DNA of 64,000 bases, taken from assembly GCA_900498135.1 (NCBI GenBank), contig LR026961.1, forward strand, positions 179,904 to 243,903, in the 5' to 3' direction. Below are positions 26,811-35,594 of this stretch, piece by piece. How positions within the stretch are numbered: position 1 is the stretch's first letter; every line of letters begins with the position of its first letter. Below the pieces are notes generated by a model. It was not told where the DNA came from and did no database searches. It worked only from the letters and a program-made list of their open reading frames with translations. A program made the translations under genes and the position numbers. The stretch is from an uncultured Desulfatiglans sp. (GTDB lineage Bacteria > Desulfobacterota > DSM-4660 > Desulfatiglandales > Desulfatiglandaceae).

Positions 26811-28889
26811 CTACACGCGCAGCTCGCACCCGTCGATGATCCTGCGTGCCTCCGCCTCGAGACGGTGCGCAAAAGGGTCCCCCTCCTCCAAGGCCTTCTC
26901 GAGCGCATCGAGGAGATCGTAATAGTCGTTCCAGGCGCGCCTCTCCGCCGCAACCCGCTCGGCAAGGACGTTTGGTCCTCCCCCGGATGGATCCCCCATC
27001 CATCGGCCGAGGCGGGCCGCACCGCCCTCGAGGAGCTCGCAGGCGGTTCTCGAATCCCCTTCCGCAAACGTCCGTGCAGCCTTCAGCGCCAGCCGCAGGA
27101 CGGCCGCCGTCACCGGGATCCGGGATATGAAACAGCCCGTAAAGGGGTCCACCACGCCCTTGGTCTCTTCCACCGGCCACGGAAGCGCCCTCGCGTATTC
27201 CGTGAAGAGCAGCATCCGGATGTAGTCGCCCACCTGCTTGCCGGCGGCTGCGGCGCGAACCGCCTCGGCGGCAAAGGCCCCCTTGTCGTGGCGCATGATG
27301 AGACCGGGCTTGTGGACATAGCGGAGGAACTCCCCGCCTGATGCGAAAAGGCAGGACAAGAGATAAGCCTGGTCTTCCGCCCGGCCGATAAAGGTCGGAG
27401 TAAAGGGACGGTGGCGCCGCAGATCCTCGATCCATGCGCCGCAGGTCCCGCCGGTCACATGGATGCGCTGGATGCAGGTTCTGCGTCCGTCGAGGTCCTC
27501 CCGGTCGTAGCGCGCCATCATCTCGGCCCGGGTGGACACGGCCTGGGGCAGGGCGCTGCAGAAGATCCACTCGTCCCCTCTCAGGGCGGATGTGTCCGGC
27601 ATGGGGACATCGGGCTCGAAGAGCGAGCGGTGGGCATCCTCGGCATTGACCAGGGCCCCGGCAATCAGGCCCAGGCGGACCTTCTCCCCCCGGGCGTCGA
27701 TGCCCGAGGCGCCCCACAGGGGGGTCTTCAGGTGGGCGAACGCCGAGCATCCGGTCTCCCTGAGCAGCTGCTCCTGCGGGAAAACCTGGTCGAGGTCGAT
27801 CTTGAAGGTCGCCCTCACGCGGCGATCCACGAGGACATGCCATAAGGCCGCCAGGGCACGCAGGAACGTGTAGTGCCGGCCGTATTCGCCGTTCACCCCG
27901 TAAACCGCCCGCAGGGCAACGAGATCGGCGCCCCCCCGATACCGCTCGGCGGCCGGCGCCAGGACCGCTGCAAAAAGCCTTTCGGCGTCCGCCTCCGTCA
28001 GGGCATAGACCCGGAGATGCGGCAGACCGTCGAGGCCTTCCCGCAGCGACTCTTCGAGAACCTCCCGCGCGAGCGAGGCAAGCCCCTCGTGGGTCACGGA
28101 AACCGAAAGGACGCAGCTCAGCCGCTCGTCGGGCAAGGCGACCCGCTGCCCCTTCTCGAAGGCCACGGCCTGGTCGAGCGCCCGAAGTCCGTAGATCACC
28201 TCGTTCTGTCCGGGATCGACCCCGATCGGGATGGGATGATCGTACCAGAAAAGCTGCGGTTCGTCCCGGAGCTCCGCCAACCGATCCCGCATCCGGGCGC
28301 TGCAGTGCGCCTCCCCCGATGGCCGTGTCAGGAGGACATTCGAGGCGAAGAGGACCTCGCTCACCGGACGTTCAATGGGCCGTTCATTGAGGCCGGTCAG
28401 GGCGACGGTCCGCGCCCCGCGAAGGCCTTCGACGGCGCGCCCCGCGTCCCTCAGCGCTTCCACCCCCTCGGGAAAGAAAACCCGCCAGCACGCCTCCAGG
28501 GCATCGAGGCCGGTGAAGGCCTCGCCTGCATTCACGGCCAGGCCGTTCAGACGGGCGATCTCCTCCCCGAACCTTCCGCCGCTGCGCCGAATGGCATCGT
28601 CGAGTTCAAGGGGGAGCCGCTTCAACGCCTTCTCGTAGAAGTCCGCGACGGACGCCCAGCGCGGGTCCCCGGCGAGCTGCGCAAACCAGGCGCGTGCGCG
28701 GCTGCGCTGCGGCTCTCCCTGCCTTCCGCAGAGGCGGATCAAAAAGGCGGCGTTCAGGTTCCTGCCCGCCGCCTCCACATCCCTCTCCTCCGGCCTGAAC
28801 TGTGCGTCTGCGTCGATGCCGCTCAGCGGCGGCAAGGCGCCTTGCCGCCGGTACAAACGGGAAAGGATGAAACCAAGCCTCTCTCTCAC
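26811..28889 (-). CDS. Large orphan protein with glycosyltransferase-like features
   Basis: The 692-residue protein is cytosolic by eye. I do not recognise a named family. The N-terminal ~150 residues are helical. A middle part contains VSVTHEGLASLAREVLEES and, near residue 356, RATFKIDLDQVFP, a strand ending in a DxD-like pair as in GT-A nucleotide-sugar enzymes, followed by GCSAFAHLKTPLWGASGI and, at about 490, FIGRAEDQAYLLSCLF, an acidic motif often seen after the acceptor site of such enzymes. The rest is helical (AERRAWNDYYDLLDALEKAL). It stands alone. Glycosyltransferase is a hypothesis; a different nucleotide-binding fold is possible. Confidence 0.55.
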   Translation of the reverse strand: MRERLGFILSRLYRRQGALPPLSGIDADAQFRPEERDVEAAGRNLNAAFLIRLCGRQGEPQRSRARAWFAQLAGDPRWASVADFYEKALKRLPLELDDAIRRSGGRFGEEIARLNGLAVNAGEAFTGLDALEACWRVFFPEGVEALRDAGRAVEGLRGARTVALTGLNERPIERPVSEVLFASNVLLTRPSGEAHCSARMRDRLAELRDEPQLFWYDHPIPIGVDPGQNEVIYGLRALDQAVAFEKGQRVALPDERLSCVLSVSVTHEGLASLAREVLEESLREGLDGLPHLRVYALTEADAERLFAAVLAPAAERYRGGADLVALRAVYGVNGEYGRHYTFLRALAALWHVLVDRRVRATFKIDLDQVFPQEQLLRETGCSAFAHLKTPLWGASGIDARGEKVRLGLIAGALVNAEDAHRSLFEPDVPMPDTSALRGDEWIFCSALPQAVSTRAEMMARYDREDLDGRRTCIQRIHVTGGTCGAWIEDLRRHRPFTPTFIGRAEDQAYLLSCLFASGGEFLRYVHKPGLIMRHDKGAFAAEAVRAAAAGKQVGDYIRMLLFTEYARALPWPVEETKGVVDPFTGCFISRIPVTAAVLRLALKAARTFAEGDSRTACELLEGGAARLGRWMGDPSGGGPNVLAERVAAERRAWNDYYDLLDALEKALEEGDPFAHRLEAEARRIIDGCELRV

Positions 28890-29401
28890 GATCAGAACTC
28901 CCCGATTCTTGCAAAAGGCCCAAAATTCCCCCGGAACGGCCTACGGCATCCGGGACCCGAGATAAAGCAGGGTGGATCTCGATCGACGATTATTTGTAGT
29001 GGATCTTGATCCTCGGTCATTTGTAATTAGTTTATTATATGAATTTTCTTTTTCCTTCGATCCGGAAAAAGAAGGCTGCTTCCTCCGCTGCGATGCCCAC
29101 TCCCGATGCTGCGCGGCGGACTTTGCGCGGCCGCTGTAAAGCCGATCGAGCGCCTGCCCGGAGCCGGCCTGCAGGCCGCCCCTCAAGTGAGACCGGGCTT
29201 TGACACCGGGCAGGTGGAAAGACCGTTTCCGTATCGGAGACGGCTCCGAACGGTTCGCTTCTTGTCATGAATACCACACATCCCCCTCCAAAGGCCACCT
29301 CTTGAAGGGGTGTCTGCCGGGGAGCCATCCTCCAAACCGTGCGCCTCCATGCGCCGGGGATCGGGGCAGACGCCGGGAGGGGTGCACAGCAAGGACGGTT
29401 C
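28890..29401. other. Gene-free 512-base region upstream of the two-component system
   Basis: It contains the tandem repeat at 28972-29025 and an AT-rich patch (29025-29050, TAATTAGTTTATTATATG) that could hold a promoter. Around 29160-29215 GGCCTGCAGGCCGCCCCTCAAG resembles the centre of the 24079 repeat copy. I find no believable gene. Confidence 0.45.
28972..29025. repeat. Two tandem 27-base direct repeats
   Basis: The two units, 28972-28998 and 28999-29025, share GTGGATCT, TGATC or CGATC and ATTTGTA and differ at only a few places. They are upstream of the response-regulator gene by ~380 bases and downstream of nothing in the same direction. They could be paired binding sites. Confidence 0.6.
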
Positions 29402-30079
29402 ATGCGCATACTGGTCGTTGAAGATGATGAAAAGATCGCCGGCTTCATCGCCAAAGGATTCAAGGAGGCCGGGTTTGCAGTAGACACGGCGCCGGATGGC
29501 CTGGCCGGGCTCGATCTGGCCCTGACCGAAGACTACGATGCCGCGGTCATCGATATCATGCTGCCGCACCTCGACGGCCTTTCACTGATCGAAAAGATCC
29601 GCGCGGAAGGGCTCAACACCCCTGTCATCATCCTGAGCGCCAAGCGCTCGGTGGATGACCGCGTGCGCGGGCTGCAGACCGGGGGCGACGACTACCTGAC
29701 CAAACCCTTCGCCTTCACGGAACTCCTCGCCCGGGTGCAGGCCCTGCTTCGGCGAGCCGGCGGCCATTCGGAGGCCTCTTCGCTCTCTATGGGCGGGATA
29801 TCCGTGGACCTCCTCAAACGGGAGGTCTACCGCGACAACCAGAAGGTAGACCTGCAGCCCAGGGAATTCAGCCTCCTCGAATACCTCATGCGCAACGCGG
29901 ACAAGGTCGTCTCCAAGACCATGATCCTGCAGCACGTCTGGGACTACAGCTTCGACCCCCAGACCAACGTGGTCGACGTGCTGGTCTGCAGGCTGCGAAA
30001 CAAGATCGACAAGGATTTCCAGAAAAAATCGATCCAGACGATTCGGGGCGTAGGCTATGTTTTTAGACCGGATGCGTAG
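29402..30079 (+). CDS. OmpR/PhoB-family response regulator
   Basis: The 225-residue protein starts at ATG 29402 after AAGGA. The receiver domain has the acidic pair EDDEK, phospho-acceptor Asp51 in AVIDIMLPHLDG, and the conserved Lys in DYLTKPF (~102). The C-terminal winged helix has LQPREFSLLEYLMRNADKVV and VVDVLVCRLRNKIDKDF. The type is closest to the metal/envelope-stress regulators CusR, CopR and similar. Its gene overlaps the kinase gene. The palindrome at 31530 is a good candidate for its target, which would place the DegP operon under its control. Confidence 0.93.
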   Translation: MRILVVEDDEKIAGFIAKGFKEAGFAVDTAPDGLAGLDLALTEDYDAAVIDIMLPHLDGLSLIEKIRAEGLNTPVIILSAKRSVDDRVRGLQTGGDDYLTKPFAFTELLARVQALLRRAGGHSEASSLSMGGISVDLLKREVYRDNQKVDLQPREFSLLEYLMRNADKVVSKTMILQHVWDYSFDPQTNVVDVLVCRLRNKIDKDFQKKSIQTIRGVGYVFRPDA

Positions 30080-31463
30080 GATCACCCGGACGATCGGCTT
30101 CAGGCTGACGGCCTGGTATTCGACCGTCTTCATCCTGAGTTCCTTCTGCCTCTTCGTGCTGACCTATTTCTTCCTGAACGCCAGCTACCGCGCGCAGAAC
30201 CAGGCCTCCATCAACTCCCAGATGCTCAAACTGATTTCCCTCTATCAGGCAGGAGGCGCAGCCCTCATCGAGCAGGAAAACCGCGTCGAAAAGAAATTCG
30301 CGCAGGAAGACCGGTTTTTCATCCGCATCGCCGACCCGCGGAACACGACCCTCTTTCTGAACATCCCCTATCAATGGGCCGATTTCGACATCAAACGGCT
30401 CGAGAGCACCGATCCCTCCTCGATCGAGGAATGGTTCCGCCTGCCTCCATCGAGCGGCGGCCCCAATTACCTCGAGCTCGCCCGGGTACGGCTTCCCGAC
30501 GGGAACTGGCTCCAGGTCGGAAAGACCGCCGAAGAGCAGGTCAAACTGCTGCAGCGCTTCCGCAAGACCTTCATGCTTGTCGTCGTTCCGTTCGTCCTTT
30601 TCGGTCTGATCGGCGGCGCCGCTTTTTCCTTCAGGGCGCTCAGGCCCATCCGCCACCTGATTCAGACGGTCCGGTCCATCGACCTCGACACCATGACCGC
30701 CCGGGTGCCGAGCCCCCACTCCAACGACGAACTCGATGAACTGGTGCGCCTCTTCAACGAAATGCTCTCGAGGATCGAGGCCCTCATCCTCGCGATGCGG
30801 GGCTCTCTGGACCATGTGGCGCACGACCTCCGCACGCCGATGACCCGGCTGCGGGGCATCGCCGAGATGGCTCTCCGCAGTGAGATGTGCGACCCCGACA
30901 TCCTGCGCGAGGCCTTGTCGGACTGCGTCGAGGAGTCGGAAAAGGTGCTGACCCTGCTCAACACCCTGATGGATATCTCCGAGGCGGAGACGGGCGCCAT
31001 GGCGCTCAGGAAACGCACCTTCAGTGTGAACGAACTGATCGAAAGGGTCGTTGAACTCTATGAGGTCGTCGCAGAAGAAAAAGGCATCGAGGTGAGCGTC
31101 TCCGCCCCGGCAGACCTCGTGCTGACCGCCGATCAGACCCGGGTCGGGCAGGCCCTGGCGAATCTTCTGGACAACGCCCTCAAGTACACGACCGATGGGG
31201 GAAAGATCCACCTCGAGGCCCGGGTCGAAAACGATGAGATGGTCATCGGCATCACCGACACGGGCGTCGGCATCCCTGAGGAAAACCTCTCGAAGATCTG
31301 GGATCGCCTCTACAGAGGAGACAAGAGCCGCTCCCAGAAAGGGCTCGGCCTGGGGTTGAGCCTGGTGAAGGCCATCGTGGAGGCGCACAAGGGACGGATC
31401 CAGGTCGACAGCCGGACGGACAGGGGATCCAGTTTTACGATATTCCTGCCCATCCGGGCATAA
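30057..31463 (+). CDS. Membrane sensor histidine kinase paired with the OmpR-type regulator
   Basis: The 468-residue protein has two membrane helices (about residues 13-35 and 170-195) around a ~130-residue periplasmic sensor rich in aromatic residues, a HAMP domain, the phospho-acceptor His near 255 in HVAHDLRTPMTRLRG, and ATP-binding boxes NLLDNALKYT, DTGVGIPEENLSKIW and GLGLGLSLVKAIVEAH. The DLRTP version of the H-box is common in CusS-like kinases. The start at 30057 overlaps the regulator by 23 bases; ATG 30072 would overlap by 8. The sensor presumably detects an envelope signal such as misfolded protein or metal (inference from the downstream proteases). Confidence 0.92.
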   Translation: MFLDRMRRITRTIGFRLTAWYSTVFILSSFCLFVLTYFFLNASYRAQNQASINSQMLKLISLYQAGGAALIEQENRVEKKFAQEDRFFIRIADPRNTTLFLNIPYQWADFDIKRLESTDPSSIEEWFRLPPSSGGPNYLELARVRLPDGNWLQVGKTAEEQVKLLQRFRKTFMLVVVPFVLFGLIGGAAFSFRALRPIRHLIQTVRSIDLDTMTARVPSPHSNDELDELVRLFNEMLSRIEALILAMRGSLDHVAHDLRTPMTRLRGIAEMALRSEMCDPDILREALSDCVEESEKVLTLLNTLMDISEAETGAMALRKRTFSVNELIERVVELYEVVAEEKGIEVSVSAPADLVLTADQTRVGQALANLLDNALKYTTDGGKIHLEARVENDEMVIGITDTGVGIPEENLSKIWDRLYRGDKSRSQKGLGLGLSLVKAIVEAHKGRIQVDSRTDRGSSFTIFLPIRA

Positions 31464-31529
31464 CCCTTTGATTTGAGCGCCCGCATCATCGGCGGGCGGG
31501 AGAAAAGAAATGGCCATCCATAATGGAAT

Positions 31530-31545
31530 ATTACACTATTGTAAT
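31530..31545. promoter_or_regulatory. Palindromic operator candidate and promoter for the DegP operon
   Basis: ATTACA-CTAT-TGTAAT is a perfect 6-bp inverted repeat, very like the boxes bound by CopR/CusR-type regulators. TATACT at 31578-31583 could be a -10 element, which would put the palindrome centre at about -52, a normal activator position. No good -35 is present, as expected for an activated promoter. The first gene starts at 31629 with AAGGAGGAG. Confidence 0.6.
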
Positions 31546-31628
31546 TTTTCGGCAATCCCGCTGAAATACTCCACCTATATACTGCCTCGCGAAAGATAGG
31601 CTTTCACCTCGAAAAAAGGAGGAGCAAC

Positions 31629-31955
31629 ATGTCGGCAGTCCGCAAATCCGTTTTGGAACAAGGCCCATACCAGCTGGAAGTGATTCAGTGCCCCCGGCAG
31701 CCCGGGAGCCTGCGCATTACGAAGCGGGCTTGCGCCCTGCGTTATCGCATGGCGCAGAAAGACGATCTGAAGATCCCCAATGACGAATACGGCATGGCTC
31801 GCCGAAGCGGTCTGGATATATGCCGCAAGTGCCCGCTCGGCAGACGTTTTTCAAAGGCGCTGGCCAGCCAGCTGGACATGGAGGAGTCGAAGCGCCGCGT
31901 AGCCATCCCCTTTCAGAAAGAATCGTTCGACGTCCCGCTCGAGGAACTCTCCTGA
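31629..31955 (+). CDS. Unknown 108-residue protein leading the DegP operon
   Basis: I do not recognise the family. It begins MSAVRKSVLEQGPYQLEVIQ and contains RACALRYRMAQKDDLKIPND and SGLDICRKCPLGRRFSKALA. The CRKC pair with two further Cys may bind zinc. There is no signal peptide, so it is cytosolic although its operon partners are exported. The ribosome site AAGGAGGAG is strong. The first protease gene follows after 73 bases. A regulatory or adaptor role in the stress response is only a guess from position. Confidence 0.7.
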   Translation: MSAVRKSVLEQGPYQLEVIQCPRQPGSLRITKRACALRYRMAQKDDLKIPNDEYGMARRSGLDICRKCPLGRRFSKALASQLDMEESKRRVAIPFQKESFDVPLEELS

Positions 31956-32028
31956 GCATTTCGGTGATGCCAGGACGGTCTTTCGGATATCGGGACGATC
32001 AGGTGATCGAGGATCGAGGAAAGGAACG

Positions 32029-33474
32029 ATGGTAAACGCACGCTCCGTTTGTTTCGGCACTGTCTGCCTGCTGCTCGCATGCCTTTCGACGGCTGCATTC
32101 ATGGCGGCGCCCGGCGGCGTTTCAGCGGAAACGACAATCATTTCCAGCCCCATCGACTTCTGCAAGGCCATCTCCGCCGTCGCCAAACGGAATATCCCGG
32201 CGGTGGTGCACATCGAGGTGGTCCAGCGCCAAAGTATTCCCAACCCGTTTTTCCCCTTCGAAGAAGAACCTTTTTTCCGGTTCTTCTTCGACCTGCCCCG
32301 CATGCCGCGTGAATTCAACCGGGAGTACAAAGGGATCGGCTCAGGGATCCTCATGGATGCCGACGGGCACGTCCTCACCAACAACCACGTCGTTTCAGGG
32401 GCAACCGAGATCAAGGTCCTGATCGCAAGCGGTGAATCCTACCCCGCCAAGCTGATCGGGACCGAGCCTCAGACAGACCTGGCCGTACTCAAGGTCGAGG
32501 CCGGGAAGCCTTTCACATACGTCACCTTCGGCGATTCGGACAAGATGGAAGTCGGCGACTGGGTAGTGGCGATCGGACATCCCAGGGGACTCGACCACAC
32601 CGTGACCCAGGGGATCATCAGCGCCAAACACCGGCGCGGGATCCTCAGCCCCAGCAGCTATCAGGACTTCCTTCAGACGGACGCGGCCATCAATCCGGGC
32701 AACAGCGGCGGACCGCTCCTGAACCTCCAGGGAGAAGTAATCGGCGTCAACGCCGCCATCGTCTCCCAATCGGGGGGGTTCGAAGGCATCGGCTTCGCCA
32801 TACCGAGCAACATGGCACTGCATGTCGCCCGCCAGCTCATCTCGCACGGCAAGGTCTCGCGGGGCTGGATCGGGTTGAGCCTTCAGGATATCACCCCGCT
32901 CCTCGCCCGGTCCTTCGAGCTGCCTCAATCCAGAGGCGCCCTCGTTGCCGATGTAACCGAGAAGAGCCCGGCCGGCGAGGCCGGCCTCAAACGCGGGGAC
33001 GTGGTCCTGAGCTACAGCGGAAAAGCTGTCGCCGACTCTGCAGACTTGAGAAATCTCATCGCCGGCAGTACAATCGGATCGACGGTCCAACTAAAGATTT
33101 GGCGCAACGGCGAGGAGATTCCGATATCGGTGCCGGTGGGCAACCTGCAGGAGGCCCATGACATGAAATCCGTGTCATTGCGCGCCAAACTCGGGGTGGA
33201 TCTGCGCCCCCTCAGGCCGGAGGAGAGCCGTAAATACGGGCGGAAGATCCGCCAGGGTCTCGTGATCGAGTGGATCGATCCGGCCGGCCCCATGGGGCAG
33301 GCCGGCTTCGAGATGCACGATGTCATCCTCGAGGTCAACGGCAAGAGCGTGAGCAGCCTCGAAGCGCTTTGGGAAGAACTCAACGCAACCCATCCCCGGC
33401 ACCGACGGATCACCTTTCTGGCGATGGACCATCGCAGCGGGCGCACCGGGTACGTTCAACTTCCGCTTAACTGA
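32029..33474 (+). CDS. Periplasmic DegP/HtrA-like serine protease with two PDZ domains (first copy)
   Basis: The 481-residue protein has a signal peptide (CFGTVCLLLACLSTAAFMAA, cut near AAPGGVSA). The trypsin-like domain has His120 in LTNNHVV, Asp150 in PQTDLAVLKV and Ser226 in NPGNSGGPL. Two PDZ domains follow (about 275-365 and 390-480; GLKRGDVVLSYSGKAV, GFEMHDVILEVNGKSV). The LA loop region is Phe-rich (PFFPFEEEPFFRFFFD). It degrades or refolds damaged envelope proteins. It is about half identical to the next gene by eye, and the pair likely arose by duplication and divergence. Its C-terminal PDZ is less typical than in the second copy. Confidence 0.92.
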   Translation: MVNARSVCFGTVCLLLACLSTAAFMAAPGGVSAETTIISSPIDFCKAISAVAKRNIPAVVHIEVVQRQSIPNPFFPFEEEPFFRFFFDLPRMPREFNREYKGIGSGILMDADGHVLTNNHVVSGATEIKVLIASGESYPAKLIGTEPQTDLAVLKVEAGKPFTYVTFGDSDKMEVGDWVVAIGHPRGLDHTVTQGIISAKHRRGILSPSSYQDFLQTDAAINPGNSGGPLLNLQGEVIGVNAAIVSQSGGFEGIGFAIPSNMALHVARQLISHGKVSRGWIGLSLQDITPLLARSFELPQSRGALVADVTEKSPAGEAGLKRGDVVLSYSGKAVADSADLRNLIAGSTIGSTVQLKIWRNGEEIPISVPVGNLQEAHDMKSVSLRAKLGVDLRPLRPEESRKYGRKIRQGLVIEWIDPAGPMGQAGFEMHDVILEVNGKSVSSLEALWEELNATHPRHRRITFLAMDHRSGRTGYVQLPLN

Positions 33475-33548
33475 AATCCAACCTGGAAGAAACCGGTCAG
33501 AAATCCGGTCCAAACGACAACCCACATGAATCGGAGGAGAACAAAACC

Positions 33549-34997
33549 ATGATCCATCCTGTAAAAAAGCGTATCCGCGCGGTCTTACAGTTGTCTCTCG
33601 CCCTTCTCGCAACGCTCTTCCTCGCCTCGCCCTCCAGCGCCGCCTTCCCAGGCTTCGGCAGCAAGATGCCGACCTCTTTCGCGGATCTGGCCAATGAAGT
33701 CAAGAGCGCCGTCGTGAACCTCTCAACCACACAGGTGATCAAGGAATCCCCTCTGCATCCGTTCATGGGGCCGGACTCTCCCTTCCGCGAATTCTTCGGG
33801 GACGAATTCTTCAAACGCTTCTTCGGCAATCAGGGCGATACCGAATTGAAGACCCACGCCCTCGGCTCGGGCCTCGTCATCAGCGAGGAAGGCTACATCC
33901 TGACGAACAACCATGTCGTCGAGAAGGCCTCGGAGATCAAGGTGAAGCTGGAGGACGGAAAGGAGTACGACGCCAAGGTCATCGGCCGCGACCCGAAGAC
34001 GGATCTGGCCCTGATTCAGGTCACGCCTGACAGCGACTTTCCGAAGCCGGCGCGCCTGGGGGATTCGGACAAGATCCGGGTCGGGGACTGGGTGATGGCC
34101 GTGGGGAACCCCTTCGGCCTCGGTCATACGGTGACGACCGGCATCATCAGCGCCAAGGGGCGCGTGATCGGGGCCGGTCCTTATGACGATTTTCTGCAGA
34201 CCGACGCCGCGATCAACCCCGGCAACAGCGGTGGACCGCTGTTCAACATGGACGGAGAGGTAGTCGGGATCAACACGGCCATCGTAGCCCAGGGGCAGGG
34301 CATCGGCTTCGCCATACCGGTCAACGTCGCCACCGCTCTGCTGCCGCAGCTCAAAACGGGCAAGATCGTGCGCGGCTGGCTCGGCGTCATGATCCAGGAC
34401 ATCACCCCTGAACTCGCCCAGTCCTTCGGGCTGCAGAATACGACCGGCGTCCTGGTCTCCGACGTGCTCGCCGACAGCCCGGCCGAGAAGGCGGGTCTGA
34501 AGCGCGGGGATGTGGTCCTGCAGTTCAACGGCAACAATGTCCTGGACGCCAATGCCCTTTCGCGGGCCGTCGCGGCCACCGCCCCCGAAAGCAAGATCCC
34601 CATGCAGATCGTCCGCAACGGACAGCAGAAAAATATCGACGTGGAAATCGGGACCATGCCGGATGGCGAGCAGGGAGAACCGGCCAAGGAAGGGCAAACG
34701 GAAGAGACCCGTTGGGGCATCACCGTTCAGGAGGTGACGCCTGAAATCGCCAGACATCTCGGACTGGAGCCCCAGGAGAAAGGGGTCGTCATTTCGAACG
34801 TGAAGGGCGGCAGCCCGGCACAGGAAGCCGGCCTTCAGCCAGGTGACCTCATCAAGGAAATCAACCGCAAGCCGGTCAAAAACCTCAAAGACTATCAGGA
34901 GGCCCTCGAAACGGCCACCCGGGAAACGGGTCTCCTCCTGCTGGTCAAACGGAGCAAAGGAACGTTTTATGCCGTCCTGAAGCCGGCGAACGACTAA
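33549..34997 (+). CDS. degP: Periplasmic serine endoprotease DegP/MucD-like (second copy)
   Basis: The 482-residue protein has a signal peptide ending near ASPSSA-A, the protease domain with His122 (LTNNHVV), Asp152 (PKTDLALIQV) and Ser227 (NPGNSGGPL), and two PDZ domains (GLKRGDVVLQFNGNNV; GLQPGDLIKEINRKPV). Length and layout are those of Do-type DegP. Ribosome site GGAGG lies before ATG 33549. It follows the first protease by 74 bases and is very likely co-transcribed. Two different DegP paralogues under one two-component system suggest division of labour, for example different substrates or oligomer forms. Confidence 0.94.
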   Translation: MIHPVKKRIRAVLQLSLALLATLFLASPSSAAFPGFGSKMPTSFADLANEVKSAVVNLSTTQVIKESPLHPFMGPDSPFREFFGDEFFKRFFGNQGDTELKTHALGSGLVISEEGYILTNNHVVEKASEIKVKLEDGKEYDAKVIGRDPKTDLALIQVTPDSDFPKPARLGDSDKIRVGDWVMAVGNPFGLGHTVTTGIISAKGRVIGAGPYDDFLQTDAAINPGNSGGPLFNMDGEVVGINTAIVAQGQGIGFAIPVNVATALLPQLKTGKIVRGWLGVMIQDITPELAQSFGLQNTTGVLVSDVLADSPAEKAGLKRGDVVLQFNGNNVLDANALSRAVAATAPESKIPMQIVRNGQQKNIDVEIGTMPDGEQGEPAKEGQTEETRWGITVQEVTPEIARHLGLEPQEKGVVISNVKGGSPAQEAGLQPGDLIKEINRKPVKNLKDYQEALETATRETGLLLLVKRSKGTFYAVLKPAND

Positions 34998-35125
34998 GGC
35001 GGCATCGGTCCAGCGGCAACGATCAGGGCAACGGGAATCTTCTGCCCCGAGGTGATGCATCGGCGTGAACCGGGTGCTGCTCGATCCGCCGTTTGCCCCA
35101 TCAAAACCCAAATTGGAGGGTTGCC

Positions 35126-35488
35126 ATGACAAAGCAGATTTCCTTCACGAAATACGAAAACCTGGTTCTGCCCCATTTCAGGGACAAGTTGAACAAAGCG
35201 GAATCGACCGAAGACGTGAAGAAGTTTTTCGTTCAATCCGCCGCCGATCTGATGGACAAGATCCTGGAAGGGGCGGTCGAACTCGAAAATGAAGACATCG
35301 CCCTGTTGCCCGACCAGCCGCCGCATTACAAAATCAGCAAACGCCTGCTGTCGCTTGCGCCGTTCAAGGATATCTGGGGCGAATCGGACCTCGCCCGTGT
35401 CTTCGAACGGCTGAGTGAGTCAGCCATGAATCGTTACCGGCATCTGCAGAAGCATCCCGAAAAGACCGATTCCAAGATCCGGATGTAG
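35126..35488 (+). CDS. Unknown 120-residue protein at the end of the DegP operon
   Basis: It starts at ATG 35126 after GGAGGG. The sequence (MTKQISFTKYENLVLPHFRD ... KFFVQSAADLMDKILEG) is helical and charged with no signal peptide. SKRLLSLAPFKDIWGESDLA and FERLSESAMNRYRHLQKHPE suggest a compact helical bundle. I know no function. It lies 128 bases after degP, before a strong terminator, so it closes the operon. Confidence 0.7.
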   Translation: MTKQISFTKYENLVLPHFRDKLNKAESTEDVKKFFVQSAADLMDKILEGAVELENEDIALLPDQPPHYKISKRLLSLAPFKDIWGESDLARVFERLSESAMNRYRHLQKHPEKTDSKIRM

Positions 35489-35508
35489 CGGAGCCAGGAC
35501 AAGAAAAG

Positions 35509-35553
35509 AAAGGCGCCCCGCCCTCCCGCAAAGGGGGGACGGGGCGCCTTTTT
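35509..35553 (+). terminator. Strong intrinsic terminator closing the DegP operon
   Basis: AAAGGCGCCCCG (35509-35520) pairs with CGGGGCGCCTT, with a further CCTCCC/GGGGGG inner stem, and ends in TTTTT at 35553. Confidence 0.92.
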
Positions 35554-35594
35554 CGCCTCACGAAAAGGGCAATGCTACAAAGGAGCGAGACCGG

